From the NCBI GenBank assembly GCA_013177805.1, contig JABLXU010000040.1, positions 1 through 64,000 on the forward strand: a DNA stretch of 64,000 bases, given 5' to 3'. The position numbers and the translations under genes were made by a program. Of this stretch, positions 1 through 8,940 are shown piece by piece (the first letter of the stretch is position 1; the number at the start of each line of letters is the position of its first letter). This DNA comes from Candidatus Omnitrophota bacterium (lineage in GTDB: Bacteria; Hinthialibacterota; Hinthialibacteria; Hinthialibacterales; Hinthialibacteraceae). Under the pieces are notes generated by a model that worked only from the letters and a program-made list of their open reading frames with translations, was not told the DNA's origin and did not search any database.

Positions 1-1
1 G

Positions 2-1132
2 GAAGCGATCCAACAAAGCATCGATATCCCCCTCTACAAAAAATGGACGGGCATCGATCCCCCCAAGGACCACGCCGAACATATTTACAAGGAAATGACG
101 GGATTGATCATCCCCTGGCAACTGGCCGAGCTGAACCTCGTCGAAGGGCCCTCACCCACGCGGGACACGCCCGGCTGGACGCCCCCCAGGAAAATCGTCA
201 CTCGGACCACGGATGAAAAAGAACTGGCCGCGTTGAAGCGGGTGGCCCCCCATGTGGAGATCGTCAGCGTCCGCTCGAACCGGGAGATGCTTCAGGCTAT
301 CGCGGATGCCGACGGCGCGGAAGAACCGATCCCCCGGGAGATTTTCGCCTCGGCGAAAAAACTCCGTTGGGTGCATTCCCGCAGCGCCGGCGTGGAGGAT
401 GTGCTCTTCCCGGACTTCGTCCAGAGCGATGTCATCCTCACCAACGGCAAGGCCACGCACGGCGCGACGATCGCCGACCACGTGCTGGGCTTCATGCTCC
501 TGTTCAGCAAGGGATTGGCCGCGCAATACCGCGAGCAGCTCCAAGGCCGGTGGCGTCACGTCAGCCTTCCGCCTCAACAAACCCTGGAGGGCCAGACTCT
601 GCTGATTCTAGGGCTGGGCGGTATCGGGCGCGAAACGGCCCGGCGGGCCGCGGGATTCGGCATGAAGATCCTCGCCGTGGATTACAACCGCGGCGACAAA
701 CCGCACTATGTCACGTATATCGGCCTGCCGGACGAACTGCACGGCCTGCTGCCGCGGGCGGATTTCGTGCTCAGCACGGTCCCTCTCACCACACAGACCT
801 TCCGTTATTTCGATAAGGATTGCTTCGCGAAAATGAAGCCGTCGGCCTATTTCATCAACGTGGGCCGCGGCCAAACCGTCAATCAGGAGGACCTGGTGGA
901 GGCCCTGAAGAACCAACGCATCGCCGGGGCGGCGCTCGATGTCACGGATCCCGAACCGCTGCCGCCGGACCATCCCCTGTGGACGATGGACAACGTGATC
1001 ATCACCCCCCACATGTCCGGCCGCACGGTGCAAACCGCATCACTAAGGAAACTGCTGTTCCGCGAAAACGTCCGCCGCTTTGCCCACGGCGAACCGTTGT
1101 TGAACGTAGTGGACAAAGTGAAGGGATATTGA
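2..1132 (+). CDS. D-2-hydroxyacid dehydrogenase (5' end outside window)
   Basis: NAD(P)-dependent D-isomer-specific 2-hydroxyacid dehydrogenase, interconverting 2-oxoacids and D-2-hydroxyacids. The Rossmann dinucleotide loop LGLGGIGRETARR is visible in the second half, followed by the family's catalytic Arg in VGRGQTVNQEDL, an acidic residue in DVTDPEPLP and the catalytic His in ITPHMSG. The frame is open from base 2 with no stop, and the first ATG (base 95) has no usable ribosome site (AAGGA is one base away), so I read this as a gene whose start lies upstream. The segment before the catalytic domain would then be over 60 residues, which is longer than usual and may hold a leader. Substrate unknown. 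Confidence 0.85.
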   Translation, partial: EAIQQSIDIPLYKKWTGIDPPKDHAEHIYKEMTGLIIPWQLAELNLVEGPSPTRDTPGWTPPRKIVTRTTDEKELAALKRVAPHVEIVSVRSNREMLQAIADADGAEEPIPREIFASAKKLRWVHSRSAGVEDVLFPDFVQSDVILTNGKATHGATIADHVLGFMLLFSKGLAAQYREQLQGRWRHVSLPPQQTLEGQTLLILGLGGIGRETARRAAGFGMKILAVDYNRGDKPHYVTYIGLPDELHGLLPRADFVLSTVPLTTQTFRYFDKDCFAKMKPSAYFINVGRGQTVNQEDLVEALKNQRIAGAALDVTDPEPLPPDHPLWTMDNVIITPHMSGRTVQTASLRKLLFRENVRRFAHGEPLLNVVDKVKGY

Positions 1133-1136
1133 TCTG

Positions 1137-2036
1137 TCACCACCGCCATACGTCGCCCGTCAGCGGATCCATATACGTCCGCGACGCGGGCACGCGGCGG
1201 AAACGGGGTAACGCCGGTGACTTTTCAGCCACTGTCACGGCCCGGAGCGCGGCCGCCAACGGTTCCAGCATCTTCCACCGGGCAATCTTGGATTGGCTCA
1301 AATACCGCCGGTCTAACTCGATCTGCACCGCTTGCACGCGGGGCTCCCTCCCATAGGCCTGGGTCACAAATGCCCCTTGGTAAAAACCTTGGGTGATCAC
1401 CCGGCATCCGCTTTGTTCAAGAATGGACTGCATCGCGAGCAAAACCGCCGCATCGCAACTGCGTCCCTGGTCTGTCCCCAAATAAATTACCGGGCGGAGT
1501 TCCTGCGCGTGGGCCGGCAGGGGATTCGTGCTGTGCAGGCTGATCAATACCGCCTGGCCGAACCGCTTCACGTTTTCCTCCACCCGCTTCCGCAGTTCAT
1601 CATGATAAGGATACCAATAGCGCCGGAGGCGTTTTTCCACTTCTTCCGGCTCGAGCGGCGGATCATACAAGCGGACCACACGGCGGCGCGTCCGGAGGAA
1701 GGGGACGATCACCCCCCCGTCCTCGTAAATCCGCGCGCCCGGCCAACGGGGACACACCCGCGCGTCCACCCGGTCCGCCCCCCGGTTCAGATCACACACC
1801 AGGCGCGAATACCGGGACGCCACAACAACGCCCCCCACGTTCCACAGCAGAAATTCTTCCGCGATGGCAATGTGGTTATCCCACCGCCGGCGGGCCGCCT
1901 TGGCCAAACGGGAATGCACCAGGCATTCCGGGGGAACCCAGCGGCCATGATGCGGCGATTCCAACACCATGTTGCGGGTTTCGCCCGGAATCAGGGTAAA
2001 TGGCGCAAAATCCATGGCGGGACGTGATTTCCTCAT
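1137..2036 (-). CDS. N-formylglutamate amidohydrolase-like protein
   Basis: 299 residues resembling the FGase (HutG-type) family, zinc-dependent hydrolases that deformylate N-formyl amino acids. Recognisable family blocks are ESPHHGRWVPPE near the N-terminus, CDLNRGADRVD, the YWYPYHDELRKRV block and SLHSTNP. ATG 2036 follows an AGGGAAGAG purine tract. It is convergent with the dehydrogenase on its left (4-base gap) and divergent from the Gfo/Idh/MocA gene. There are no other histidine-degradation genes nearby, so a role in histidine catabolism is not supported; many homologues have unknown amide substrates. No signal peptide is seen, so it is probably cytoplasmic. Confidence 0.75.
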   Translation of the reverse strand: MRKSRPAMDFAPFTLIPGETRNMVLESPHHGRWVPPECLVHSRLAKAARRRWDNHIAIAEEFLLWNVGGVVVASRYSRLVCDLNRGADRVDARVCPRWPGARIYEDGGVIVPFLRTRRRVVRLYDPPLEPEEVEKRLRRYWYPYHDELRKRVEENVKRFGQAVLISLHSTNPLPAHAQELRPVIYLGTDQGRSCDAAVLLAMQSILEQSGCRVITQGFYQGAFVTQAYGREPRVQAVQIELDRRYLSQSKIARWKMLEPLAAALRAVTVAEKSPALPRFRRVPASRTYMDPLTGDVWRW

Positions 2037-2123
2037 CTCTTCCCTTCCCTAGGGAAAGCATCTTTTGATAAGGTCATGATACGCGAAATGCGCGAATGCC
2101 GGAATAATGAAAGGAGAAAAAAA

Positions 2124-3335
2124 GTGAAACGCCGAGACTTTCACCGGACCGCGCTCGCCATGGGAGCCTGGAGTCTCACCGCCGCGCAGGCCACTTCTGT
2201 TCAAGGCGCGAACGACCGGATCCGGGTGGCGGTGATCGGTTGCGGCGTGCGGGGTTCGCAGCACATCGCCGACATCCTGGCGTGCCGGGAAATGGGCGTG
2301 GAGATCAGCCACGTGTGCGACGTGTGGCGCGGGGCGCGGGAAACCGCCGTAGCCGCTGTGAAAAAAGGGCAAAACGCGCCCGTCCACGCCGTGGAGGATT
2401 ACCGCGTTATCCTCGCGCATCCCGAGGTCAACGCGGTAACCATCGCCACGCCCGACTTCAGCCACGCGAAGATCCTCAAAGAAGCGGCTGAGGCCGGCAA
2501 GGACGCCTACTGCGAAAAACCCATGGCGGTGGATCTGCAAGAAGCCCTGACCGCCGTGGACGCCGTCCGCGCCAACCAACGCGTGGTGCAATCCGGCACC
2601 CAATACCGCAGCGACGGCCACTTCATCGCCTGCGCGAGCGCGGTCCACTCCGGCGTGCTAGGCTTGATCACCCGGATCGCCATCGCCCAAAACTTCAACG
2701 AGCCCCGGTGGCGCAAAGCGTATGACGACGTGCGGGAAGACGACGTGAATTGGCCGCTCTTCGAACTGCATCACGGCCCGCATCCGTTCAGCGCCAAGAA
2801 GTTCCGCCGCTGGTATCTGTACCGGGATTACACCAACGGTCTGCCGGGGCTGTGGATGTCGCATTACCTCAACGCCGTGGCCTGGTTCATGCAGGATCTC
2901 TTCCCCGCCGAAGTGGTGTGCAGCGCCGCCGTTCTCTGTTGGGGGGACGACGGCCGCGAAACCGAGGACACCCTCAGCGCCATTCTCGATTATCCCTCCG
3001 GATTTCAACTCAACTTTTCCATGAGCTTGTGCAACTCGGCCGACACGCAATTCATCCTCTATGGCAGCAACGGCAAACTGGACGTGTGGAAGCGGGAACT
3101 CTCCGGCGATGGGGGCGGCGGCCCGGATCAAATCAAGGAAACGCGTGTCCTTCCACCCGAAAATCCGCCCAACAGCCATATGGCCGATTTTCTCGATTGC
3201 GTCCGCACCCGCCAGGATCCCCGCTGCCCGGTGGAGATGGGCCTGGCCCATTCCGTGGCTGGCATCCTGTGCGCCGAATCCAACCGCCTGGGCAAACGCC
3301 TGCGTTACGATCCTGAAAAACGGGAGATTGTATAA
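2124..3335 (+). CDS. Exported Gfo/Idh/MocA-family oxidoreductase
   Basis: 403-residue NAD(P)-dependent oxidoreductase, probably acting on a sugar or sugar acid outside the cytoplasmic membrane. The start is GTG 2124, because AAGGAG lies at 2111-2116 seven bases upstream; the earlier in-frame ATG (2076) lacks such a site. This start exposes a twin-arginine leader (MKRRDFHRTALAMG) ending near AQATSVQGA. The Rossmann motif VAVIGCGVRGS is at about residues 35-45 and the family's EKP motif, carrying the catalytic Lys, is at 131-133. Tat export of folded cofactor-bound enzymes of this family is common in Planctomycete-like bacteria. Substrate unknown. Confidence 0.9.
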   Translation: MKRRDFHRTALAMGAWSLTAAQATSVQGANDRIRVAVIGCGVRGSQHIADILACREMGVEISHVCDVWRGARETAVAAVKKGQNAPVHAVEDYRVILAHPEVNAVTIATPDFSHAKILKEAAEAGKDAYCEKPMAVDLQEALTAVDAVRANQRVVQSGTQYRSDGHFIACASAVHSGVLGLITRIAIAQNFNEPRWRKAYDDVREDDVNWPLFELHHGPHPFSAKKFRRWYLYRDYTNGLPGLWMSHYLNAVAWFMQDLFPAEVVCSAAVLCWGDDGRETEDTLSAILDYPSGFQLNFSMSLCNSADTQFILYGSNGKLDVWKRELSGDGGGGPDQIKETRVLPPENPPNSHMADFLDCVRTRQDPRCPVEMGLAHSVAGILCAESNRLGKRLRYDPEKREIV

Positions 3336-3799
3336 GTTTATCAAGGAATGATGGGATTCGATTCTATTGAGATCTCGCGATGAGGCACACACGCATACGC
3401 CAAAAGCGCGCGGGGAGTTCACGCATGACTACGCCCTATAACGACGGCGAGACATGTACAGATTCCTTATCCTTCCGAATCCTTAACCCCCTTCATTAAA
3501 TTTCTCCCATGTTCACTTTTTCTGGGTGGCTTAAACAATCGGTGCGCAAAATCTGCCCTTTTCCAGTGTAGATTTCACCTTCTCATTGGAGCCGTTTTTG
3601 CTCACAGGCTTACTCCCACAAATTCATTTTTCCCCTCCAGGGGAGTTCATTTATCCCTATAAACAAACGGCTCCAACCTAAAAAATCAAGGTTCATCCTT
3701 TCTCATTTGTCTTGGACTTTGATTTGCGCTTCACTCGGTGTTGGATAATTACCCAAAGATCAGGGATCGATTCTGCTGAAACTATAAGGATGCCACACG
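3336..3799. other. Intergenic region with a long inverted repeat
   Basis: 464 bases with no credible ORF. It holds a perfect 12-base inverted repeat, TTGGAGCCGTTT at 3586-3597 and AAACGGCTCCAA at 3665-3676, enclosing 67 bases. Inside is a second small hairpin, TCCCC-TCCA-GGGGA, near 3634-3647. There is no T-run directly after the outer stem, so it does not look like a simple terminator. No consensus promoter was recognised. Confidence 0.6.
3586..3676. repeat. Nested inverted repeat (12-bp arms)
   Basis: Arms 3586-3597 and 3665-3676 are exact reverse complements. The structure lies about 120 bases upstream of the CotH-type gene, and could be a leader RNA fold, an operator or a small mobile-element end pair. 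Function unknown. Confidence 0.5.
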
Positions 3800-5989
3800 A
3801 TGACATACATTCGAAAAGGCTATCGGTTTCTATATTGGTTGCCCCTTGCGTTCGGATTTTTGGCCCTGCCGGCATTCAGCTCGGATCCGTTCACGGAGCC
3901 AAACGCCGATGAATTCTTTGGCTTAACGAAACTCTATTCCATTCATCTGCAATTCACTGCCGATCAATGGACAGCCATTGAACCCGCCACCCCGGGCGGA
4001 TTTCCCGGCCAGCCTCCCTTTAGCGGAGACCGGCTCATGACACCCGCCAATCCCGGTGAAATGGAACGCCCCGCGGGAGATCGCGGGATGAGGCGGGAAA
4101 GAGGCCCTGCCGGACCTGGTGGCCCCGCTGGATTCGGCCGGCCTGGAGGTCCCGGAGGCCCAGGCGGACCAGGTGGCCCGGGTGGCCCGGGCGGCCTGGG
4201 AAGGCCTTTTGGTGGGATGGAGTTTCCCTATGGGTCCGGTGATTTTGAATGGGAAGGATACACCATTAAAAATGTGGGGATCCGTTACAAAGGCCAGGCT
4301 TCCTTCATGACCGCTTTCAACACCTTGAAGAAATCCTTCAAGATCGATTTCAACCGGTTTGTGGACAAGCAAAAATTCTTCGGCCTGAAAAAATTGAATC
4401 TAAACAATAACACCATGGATCCCTCGCAGATGGTGGATGCCTTGTCGTATGAGACATTTCGGGCATTTGGCGTAGCCGCGCCCCGGACGGCCTTCGCCAA
4501 GGTGTATCTCTCCGTCGAAGGGAAATACGACCGGGAATATTTGGGCCTGTACACCGTGGTGGAACAAATCGACGATGGATTTCTTCACCACAACTTCCAG
4601 CAAAAAAAGGGTCTCTTGCTAAAACCGCAAATGATCCGGGGATTCCCTTATTTCGGGCGGAATTGGGAAGACTATAAGATTCCCTATGAACCGAAAAACG
4701 ATACCGTCTCCTGGGAAGATGCCAACCGGTTCATGGATTTTGCCCAACTGGTAAACGAAGCGACAGGAACTGAGTTTCAACACAAGATTGTGGACTACAC
4801 CGATGTCGATCAGTTTCTCCGCTTTTTGGCCGTCAACGTGGCCATCGCCAATTACGACAGCATCCTCGCCATGGGGCAGAATTATTACATCTACGGCGAA
4901 CCCTCCCGGCAAAAATACCTTTGGATCCCCTGGGATCTGAACCTGGCGTTCGGCAAGTTCTTTTTGATCGGGTCCCACGTCGATCAGATGCAGGCCAGCA
5001 TCGAGTATCCCAACGCCAGCCCGCAACCGCTGATCGACAAAGTCCTCGCCGTTCCCGATTGGAAAGAAAAATACCGGCAGTATATCCGTGAATTTTTACA
5101 GGATGCTTTCCACCCGGAACGAATCCTGAACAACATCGGCGCCATACACGCGGTCATCGAAGAAGCGGTGAAAGAGGATCCCAACAGCTCCTACGAAGCC
5201 TATTTAAGATGCGTCTCGAATGAACCAATCGATACGCAAACCTCTATCTCTCCCCCATTTTTCGCGGGCCCCCCGGCACGAGGTCCTCGGGTACCAAGCC
5301 CCCAAGAACCAAGCCCCCAGGAGCCTGATCCCGGAATTGCGCGGCGCGGCGGATTCCGCGGCCCCCCCATGGGCCCCCCGATGACGGGCTTCGCGTTTTC
5401 CCTGTCATCCTGGACTCAAGGACGCGTGGAATCCCTCCGCCAGCAGCTGGAAGGAAAATCGGAAGGGATTCGCCTGGTCATGAGGGGCCCGGGTGGCCCC
5501 GGTGGCCCCGGTGGACCGGGAGGACCAGGTGAACCAGGCGGAATAAGGGATTTCGGTCCAGGGATGTTCCTGGGACCGCAGTTGCTCGGCGCGCTCGATT
5601 CCGATCAAGACGGCCAGGTGACCTCATCGGAGTGGGAAAAGAAAACTACGGAATGGGCAACCGGGTGGGACAGCGATAATGATCAAGCCCTGAACGAAAA
5701 AGAAATGGGGAATGGCTTGAACCAGATCTTCCCGGTTCCGGAGGAATTCAGAAATTTCATGCCTCCGGAAGGATTTTCGCCAGGCATGATGTTCTTACCC
5801 GCATTGATGGAGAAGGCGAATTCCGAAGGGATATTGAACCGTTCCAATTTCATGGCGGTTTGGAAAAATTGGCGGGACAAGTGGGATGCTGATGGCAATG
5901 GGGAGTTGAATGGCGAGGAAATCAACCAGGGGATTAATCAAATCGCCAGGCAGCTGATGGAAAACATGCCGGGACCGCCGAGATTTTAA
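3800..5989 (+). CDS. CotH-family secreted protein with collagen-like and EF-hand segments
   Basis: 729 residues starting at ATG 3800 (AAGGA nine bases upstream). An N-terminal hydrophobic signal (about residues 8-27) precedes a CotH-type kinase-like domain. Recognisable blocks include the FKIDFNRF region and LWIPWDLNLAFGKF with the NYYIYGE segment; CotH proteins of spore formers are protein kinases, but many secreted bacterial relatives are uncharacterised. Two Gly-Pro-Gly collagen-like tracts sit near residues 100-135 and 563-581. Three EF-hand-like loops follow: DSDQDGQVTSSE (about 600), DSDNDQALNEKE (about 624) and DADGNGELNGEE (about 696). I infer a calcium-binding cell-surface or matrix protein, possibly in spore-coat-like or cellulosome-like structures. 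Confidence 0.85.
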   Translation: MTYIRKGYRFLYWLPLAFGFLALPAFSSDPFTEPNADEFFGLTKLYSIHLQFTADQWTAIEPATPGGFPGQPPFSGDRLMTPANPGEMERPAGDRGMRRERGPAGPGGPAGFGRPGGPGGPGGPGGPGGPGGLGRPFGGMEFPYGSGDFEWEGYTIKNVGIRYKGQASFMTAFNTLKKSFKIDFNRFVDKQKFFGLKKLNLNNNTMDPSQMVDALSYETFRAFGVAAPRTAFAKVYLSVEGKYDREYLGLYTVVEQIDDGFLHHNFQQKKGLLLKPQMIRGFPYFGRNWEDYKIPYEPKNDTVSWEDANRFMDFAQLVNEATGTEFQHKIVDYTDVDQFLRFLAVNVAIANYDSILAMGQNYYIYGEPSRQKYLWIPWDLNLAFGKFFLIGSHVDQMQASIEYPNASPQPLIDKVLAVPDWKEKYRQYIREFLQDAFHPERILNNIGAIHAVIEEAVKEDPNSSYEAYLRCVSNEPIDTQTSISPPFFAGPPARGPRVPSPQEPSPQEPDPGIARRGGFRGPPMGPPMTGFAFSLSSWTQGRVESLRQQLEGKSEGIRLVMRGPGGPGGPGGPGGPGEPGGIRDFGPGMFLGPQLLGALDSDQDGQVTSSEWEKKTTEWATGWDSDNDQALNEKEMGNGLNQIFPVPEEFRNFMPPEGFSPGMMFLPALMEKANSEGILNRSNFMAVWKNWRDKWDADGNGELNGEEINQGINQIARQLMENMPGPPRF

Positions 5990-6080
5990 AAAATAGGAAC
6001 AGTAAAATCTGTTACTATGTACCCCAATGCAGATCTTTTTCACCATATATTTCGTGGTTGGATCCCGAATGGAAACACAA

Positions 6081-6145
6081 ATTGATCCCCGCTCCCTCTG
6101 GGGTGTCACCCTAAGAGTAGCCTGAAAGAGACGCAAGGCATCCTA
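6081..6145 (+). repeat. Dispersed hairpin repeat family A, degenerate copy
   Basis: The stretch GCTCCCTCTGGGG, then CACCCTAAGAG and AGCCTGAAAGA ... GGCATCC aligns with the better copies at 15829 and 46798 in the same order, but the stem is eroded. Confidence 0.45.
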
Positions 6146-6210
6146 TCTCGACTATTTCTTACAATACCTCAGATAAACGGAGTTGTTCTTCATTCCCTTA
6201 CTCTGCGGTG

Positions 6211-6259
6211 GCGTTCTCAACCAGTTTCTGGAACATGGTTGAGGATGCTATTTTTTTTT
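6211..6259 (+). terminator. Intrinsic terminator downstream of the CotH gene
   Basis: GCGTTCTCAACCA (6211-6223) pairs over 13 bases with TGGTTGAGGATGC (6236-6248), two pairs being G-U, with a 12-base loop. A run of T follows at 6251-6259. It lies about 220 bases past the CotH stop and 158 before the redoxin gene. Confidence 0.75.
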
Positions 6260-6416
6260 AGCATTGATCTTGGTAGTTATGAGCCGGCTTAATCTACCTT
6301 TCCCCTAGAATTTTCCCCTTCGAAATTTGGAATCCGCCTGTGGACTCCTTATAATGGGAAAATGGAGTCGTATCCGATTCCATAATCCGCGGTGATTTGA
6401 AAGGAGTGCAAGGTCC

Positions 6417-7022
6417 ATGAAAAGTGCGTGGAACATGGCCGTTTTCGCGGTGTTGATTGGGGCTCTCACGGTTTCCGGAGCAGCCATGGCGGCAGAGGAA
6501 GTCAAGCCATACAAAGTCGGGGATGAAGTAGCAGCATTTGAGTTGAAGGATGTTAATGGGAAAACTCATAATTTAGCCGACCTGTTGGGTGAAAAGATCA
6601 TCGTGTTGGATTTCTGGAATTGCCAGTGCCCGGTCTCAGTAGGATTTGAAAGCCAGTTGATGGGCATCGCCGGCAAGTACGAAGGAAAAGACGTGGTGTT
6701 TCTGGCCATCGACTCTAACCATAACAACAGCGAAGAACTGATCAAAAAATACGCCGAAGACAAGAAACTCAACTATCCGGTGCTCAAAGATGTGGATAAC
6801 GTGATCGCGGACCGCTTCGGCGCCGAGAGGACACCGGAAGTATTTGTGATCGGCAAGGATAAGAAAATCCACTACCACGGCGCGATTACCGACAACCAAA
6901 ACGCCGACAAGGTGAAAAACCATTATCTCGTCGCCGCCCTCGACGCCATGCTGGCCGGCAAAGAGGTGGAGACCAAGGAAACCAACGCCTTCGGCTGCAC
7001 GATCAAACGGGTCGAAAAATAA
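6417..7022 (+). CDS. Secreted thioredoxin-like (redoxin) protein
   Basis: 201 residues with an N-terminal signal peptide ending near AAMAAEE. AAGGAG (6401-6406) lies ten bases before ATG 6417. The rest is an AhpC/TSA-type thioredoxin fold: VGDEVAAFELKDVNGK, the strand IIVLDFWNCQCPVS, then VVFLAIDSN and the cis-Pro element RTPEVFVI. The active site is CQCP rather than the thioredoxin CGPC, and a further Cys lies in the C-terminal NAFGCTIKR. I infer a periplasmic thiol oxidoreductase or peroxidase-like enzyme. The gene stands alone between two terminators. Confidence 0.85.
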   Translation: MKSAWNMAVFAVLIGALTVSGAAMAAEEVKPYKVGDEVAAFELKDVNGKTHNLADLLGEKIIVLDFWNCQCPVSVGFESQLMGIAGKYEGKDVVFLAIDSNHNNSEELIKKYAEDKKLNYPVLKDVDNVIADRFGAERTPEVFVIGKDKKIHYHGAITDNQNADKVKNHYLVAALDAMLAGKEVETKETNAFGCTIKRVEK

Positions 7023-7096
7023 CCGCCAGGATAACCGCTCTACACCATCCGGTAGAATCCGAATTGCATCGGTTTAACTCTTCACGGCGGGTCGTC

Positions 7097-7136
7097 ATCC
7101 CCTGTCCGGCCTGCGCTGGACAGGGGATGGTTTTTT
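7097..7136 (+). terminator. Intrinsic terminator after the redoxin gene
   Basis: Perfect 11-base stem ATCCCCTGTCC (7097-7107) / GGACAGGGGAT (7118-7128) with a 10-base loop, followed by GG and six T (7131-7136). Confidence 0.9.
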
Positions 7137-7501
7137 AGTTCCCTATCCCCCGGATTCAGAACTTTCTCAGTGCTTGATTCATCGTTTGAGGATGGACGGG
7201 AACGGCAAACGATTCCCATTTCTTCTGGGGGAGGACCAAGGTGAGAGCTTTTTTACATGGGAGAACCTTTGTCACCGGATTCATCCCGGAAAGAATGAAA
7301 CCGATTTTTACTGTATAAGATACGCACTTCTCAAATGATTCTTTTTTAAGCAAAGAACGAGTTGTTCCCCATATTCTATCCAAGGTATTTCACGAGGGGC
7401 TGAATTACTCTACAATCCCAAAGGCCATGGCGAAAAAAAAATAAAATCCTGACGCCATCCTATCCGTGGCAGAAGGACCGGAAAACTACAGGAGGGAATC
7501 C
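7137..7501. other. Intergenic region, nothing recognised
   Basis: About 365 bases between the redoxin terminator and the next start codon. Short ORFs here lack ribosome sites and family features. No promoter or structured RNA was recognised. Confidence 0.5.
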
Positions 7502-8605
7502 ATGAACGAAATGAGATCCACGATCCACCGGCGGGCGTTCTTGGCCTCCATGGCGGCGGCAGGGGCGGCGCTAATGTCCCCCAATCCCGCGCGGGGCGCG
7601 GCGGCTCCGAAACGGAACATCGCCCTGGGCATGGACAATTTTTCCGTGCGGGCCATGAACTGGAAAGCCCCTCAACTGATCGATTACGCGGCCCGGTTGA
7701 ATCTGGACGTGTTGATGATTTCAGACCTCGACGCCTATGAGAGTCTCGAAGAGGATTATCTGAAAAAAGTGAAACAGCAAGCGGACGCTCAAGGCATTTT
7801 GATCCACGCCGGAACCGGAGGGGTCTGTCCCACCTCACCGCGATTCATCGCCAAGTACGGCACGGCGGAAGAACACCTGGCGCTGCTTATCCGGACCGCC
7901 CAGACCCTGGGCTCACCGGTGGCCCGGTGCTATCTCGGCACGGCCGAGGACCGGAAAGGCGATGGAGGCATCTACCGGCATATCGAAAGCACGGTGGAGG
8001 TCTTCAAAAAGGTCAAATCCCGGGCGGTCGACGCCAACGTGAAGATCGCCATCGAAAACCACGCGGGCGACATGCAGGCCTGGGAACTGGCCGAACTGAT
8101 CGAAGCGGCAGGCAAGGACTACGTGGGGGCCACCCTGGATTGCGGCAACGCGGTATGGGCACTCGAAAGCCCGATGGGCAACCTGGAAATCCTCGGCCCG
8201 TACGCCGTCTCTTCGGGCATGCGCGACTGCGGCATTTGGGAATCGGACAATGGGGCATTTGTGGAATGGACCAATATGGGCGACGGCCACATCGACTGGA
8301 ACGCCTACCTGGACACCTTCACGAAACTGTGCCCCGGAGTCCCCTTTGTTTTGGAAATTATCTCCTGGATCGGACCACGTAACTATCCTTGCCTGGAAGT
8401 GGATTTCTGGGAACCCTACCCTAAGGCCCGCGCCAAGGATTTCGCGCGTTTCATGGCCATGGCCAAAAAAGGCCAGGCGTTGCCTCCTGATCCGCAACGT
8501 CCCACGGGTCCCCGGTCGAACGAACTCAGCCAACAGCAACAATTGTACGATCTGGAACGCAGCGTCCAGTTCTGCAAGGATGTGTTGGGATTGGGATTGA
8601 AATAG
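7502..8605 (+). CDS. Tat-exported sugar phosphate isomerase/epimerase-like protein
   Basis: 367 residues in the xylose isomerase-like TIM-barrel superfamily. AGGAGG at 7490-7495 fixes the start at ATG 7502 rather than GTG 7466. The N-terminus carries a twin-arginine leader, HRRAFLASMAAAGAAL. Barrel blocks with likely metal ligands are visible: VKIAIENHAGD, VGATLDCGNAVWA, and the C-terminal VPFVLEIISW. Such proteins isomerise or epimerise sugars and 3-keto sugars, often with Gfo/Idh/MocA partners like the one at 2124, though no direct operon links them here. Confidence 0.85.
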   Translation: MNEMRSTIHRRAFLASMAAAGAALMSPNPARGAAAPKRNIALGMDNFSVRAMNWKAPQLIDYAARLNLDVLMISDLDAYESLEEDYLKKVKQQADAQGILIHAGTGGVCPTSPRFIAKYGTAEEHLALLIRTAQTLGSPVARCYLGTAEDRKGDGGIYRHIESTVEVFKKVKSRAVDANVKIAIENHAGDMQAWELAELIEAAGKDYVGATLDCGNAVWALESPMGNLEILGPYAVSSGMRDCGIWESDNGAFVEWTNMGDGHIDWNAYLDTFTKLCPGVPFVLEIISWIGPRNYPCLEVDFWEPYPKARAKDFARFMAMAKKGQALPPDPQRPTGPRSNELSQQQQLYDLERSVQFCKDVLGLGLK

Positions 8606-8620
8606 TTAATTATGGCCCAT

Positions 8621-8651
8621 CCGGCAATTCCGTACTTTTGGGGATTGCCGG
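8621..8651 (+). terminator. Hairpin after the isomerase gene, probable terminator
   Basis: CCGGCAAT (8621-8628) pairs with ATTGCCGG (8644-8651), with a 15-base loop. The following TTCATATCTCTTC is only moderately T-rich, so termination is probable but not certain. Confidence 0.5.
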
Positions 8652-8816
8652 TTCATATCTCTTCGATGTGATCAATAAAAACCTCCCCATATTTCCATCT
8701 CTCTTCGACAAAAATCAGGGTGCGGATCGCTCTATTCCCATTACACACCTTCCCGGATTCCGCATTTCCCCCCTTTCTTCCCTCCACGCCCCTTTCAAGG
8801 GGCCGCCTATAGCAGC

Positions 8817-8848
8817 CCAGAGTGGTAATCCCGGGCTATTCTTCCAGT
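8817..8848. repeat. Repeat family B hairpin (GCCCAG...GGGCTATT)
   Basis: GCCCAGAGTGGTAATCCCGGGCTATT resembles in inverted order the AATAGCCCAGGGT...ACCCTGGGC units at 16422-16556. Confidence 0.4.
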
Positions 8849-8901
8849 TTTCATATTCTCCCCTGGTCCGATCTCCTGACTGAAAAATTTCTCATTTTAG
8901 T

Positions 8902-8930
8902 TTGACACACTTCCTTAATTGTCCTATTAT
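8902..8930 (+). promoter_or_regulatory. Sigma-70-type promoter of the GntR-ABC operon
   Basis: TTGACA (8902-8907) and TATTAT (8925-8930) are separated by exactly 17 bases. Transcription should start near 8936-8938, only three to five bases before ATG 8941, implying a leaderless mRNA. The ATTAT...ATAAT half-dyad over 8926-8948 could be an autoregulatory operator, which is inferred from the habits of YtrA-type regulators. Confidence 0.8.
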
Positions 8931-8940
8931 TGCTAGTACA

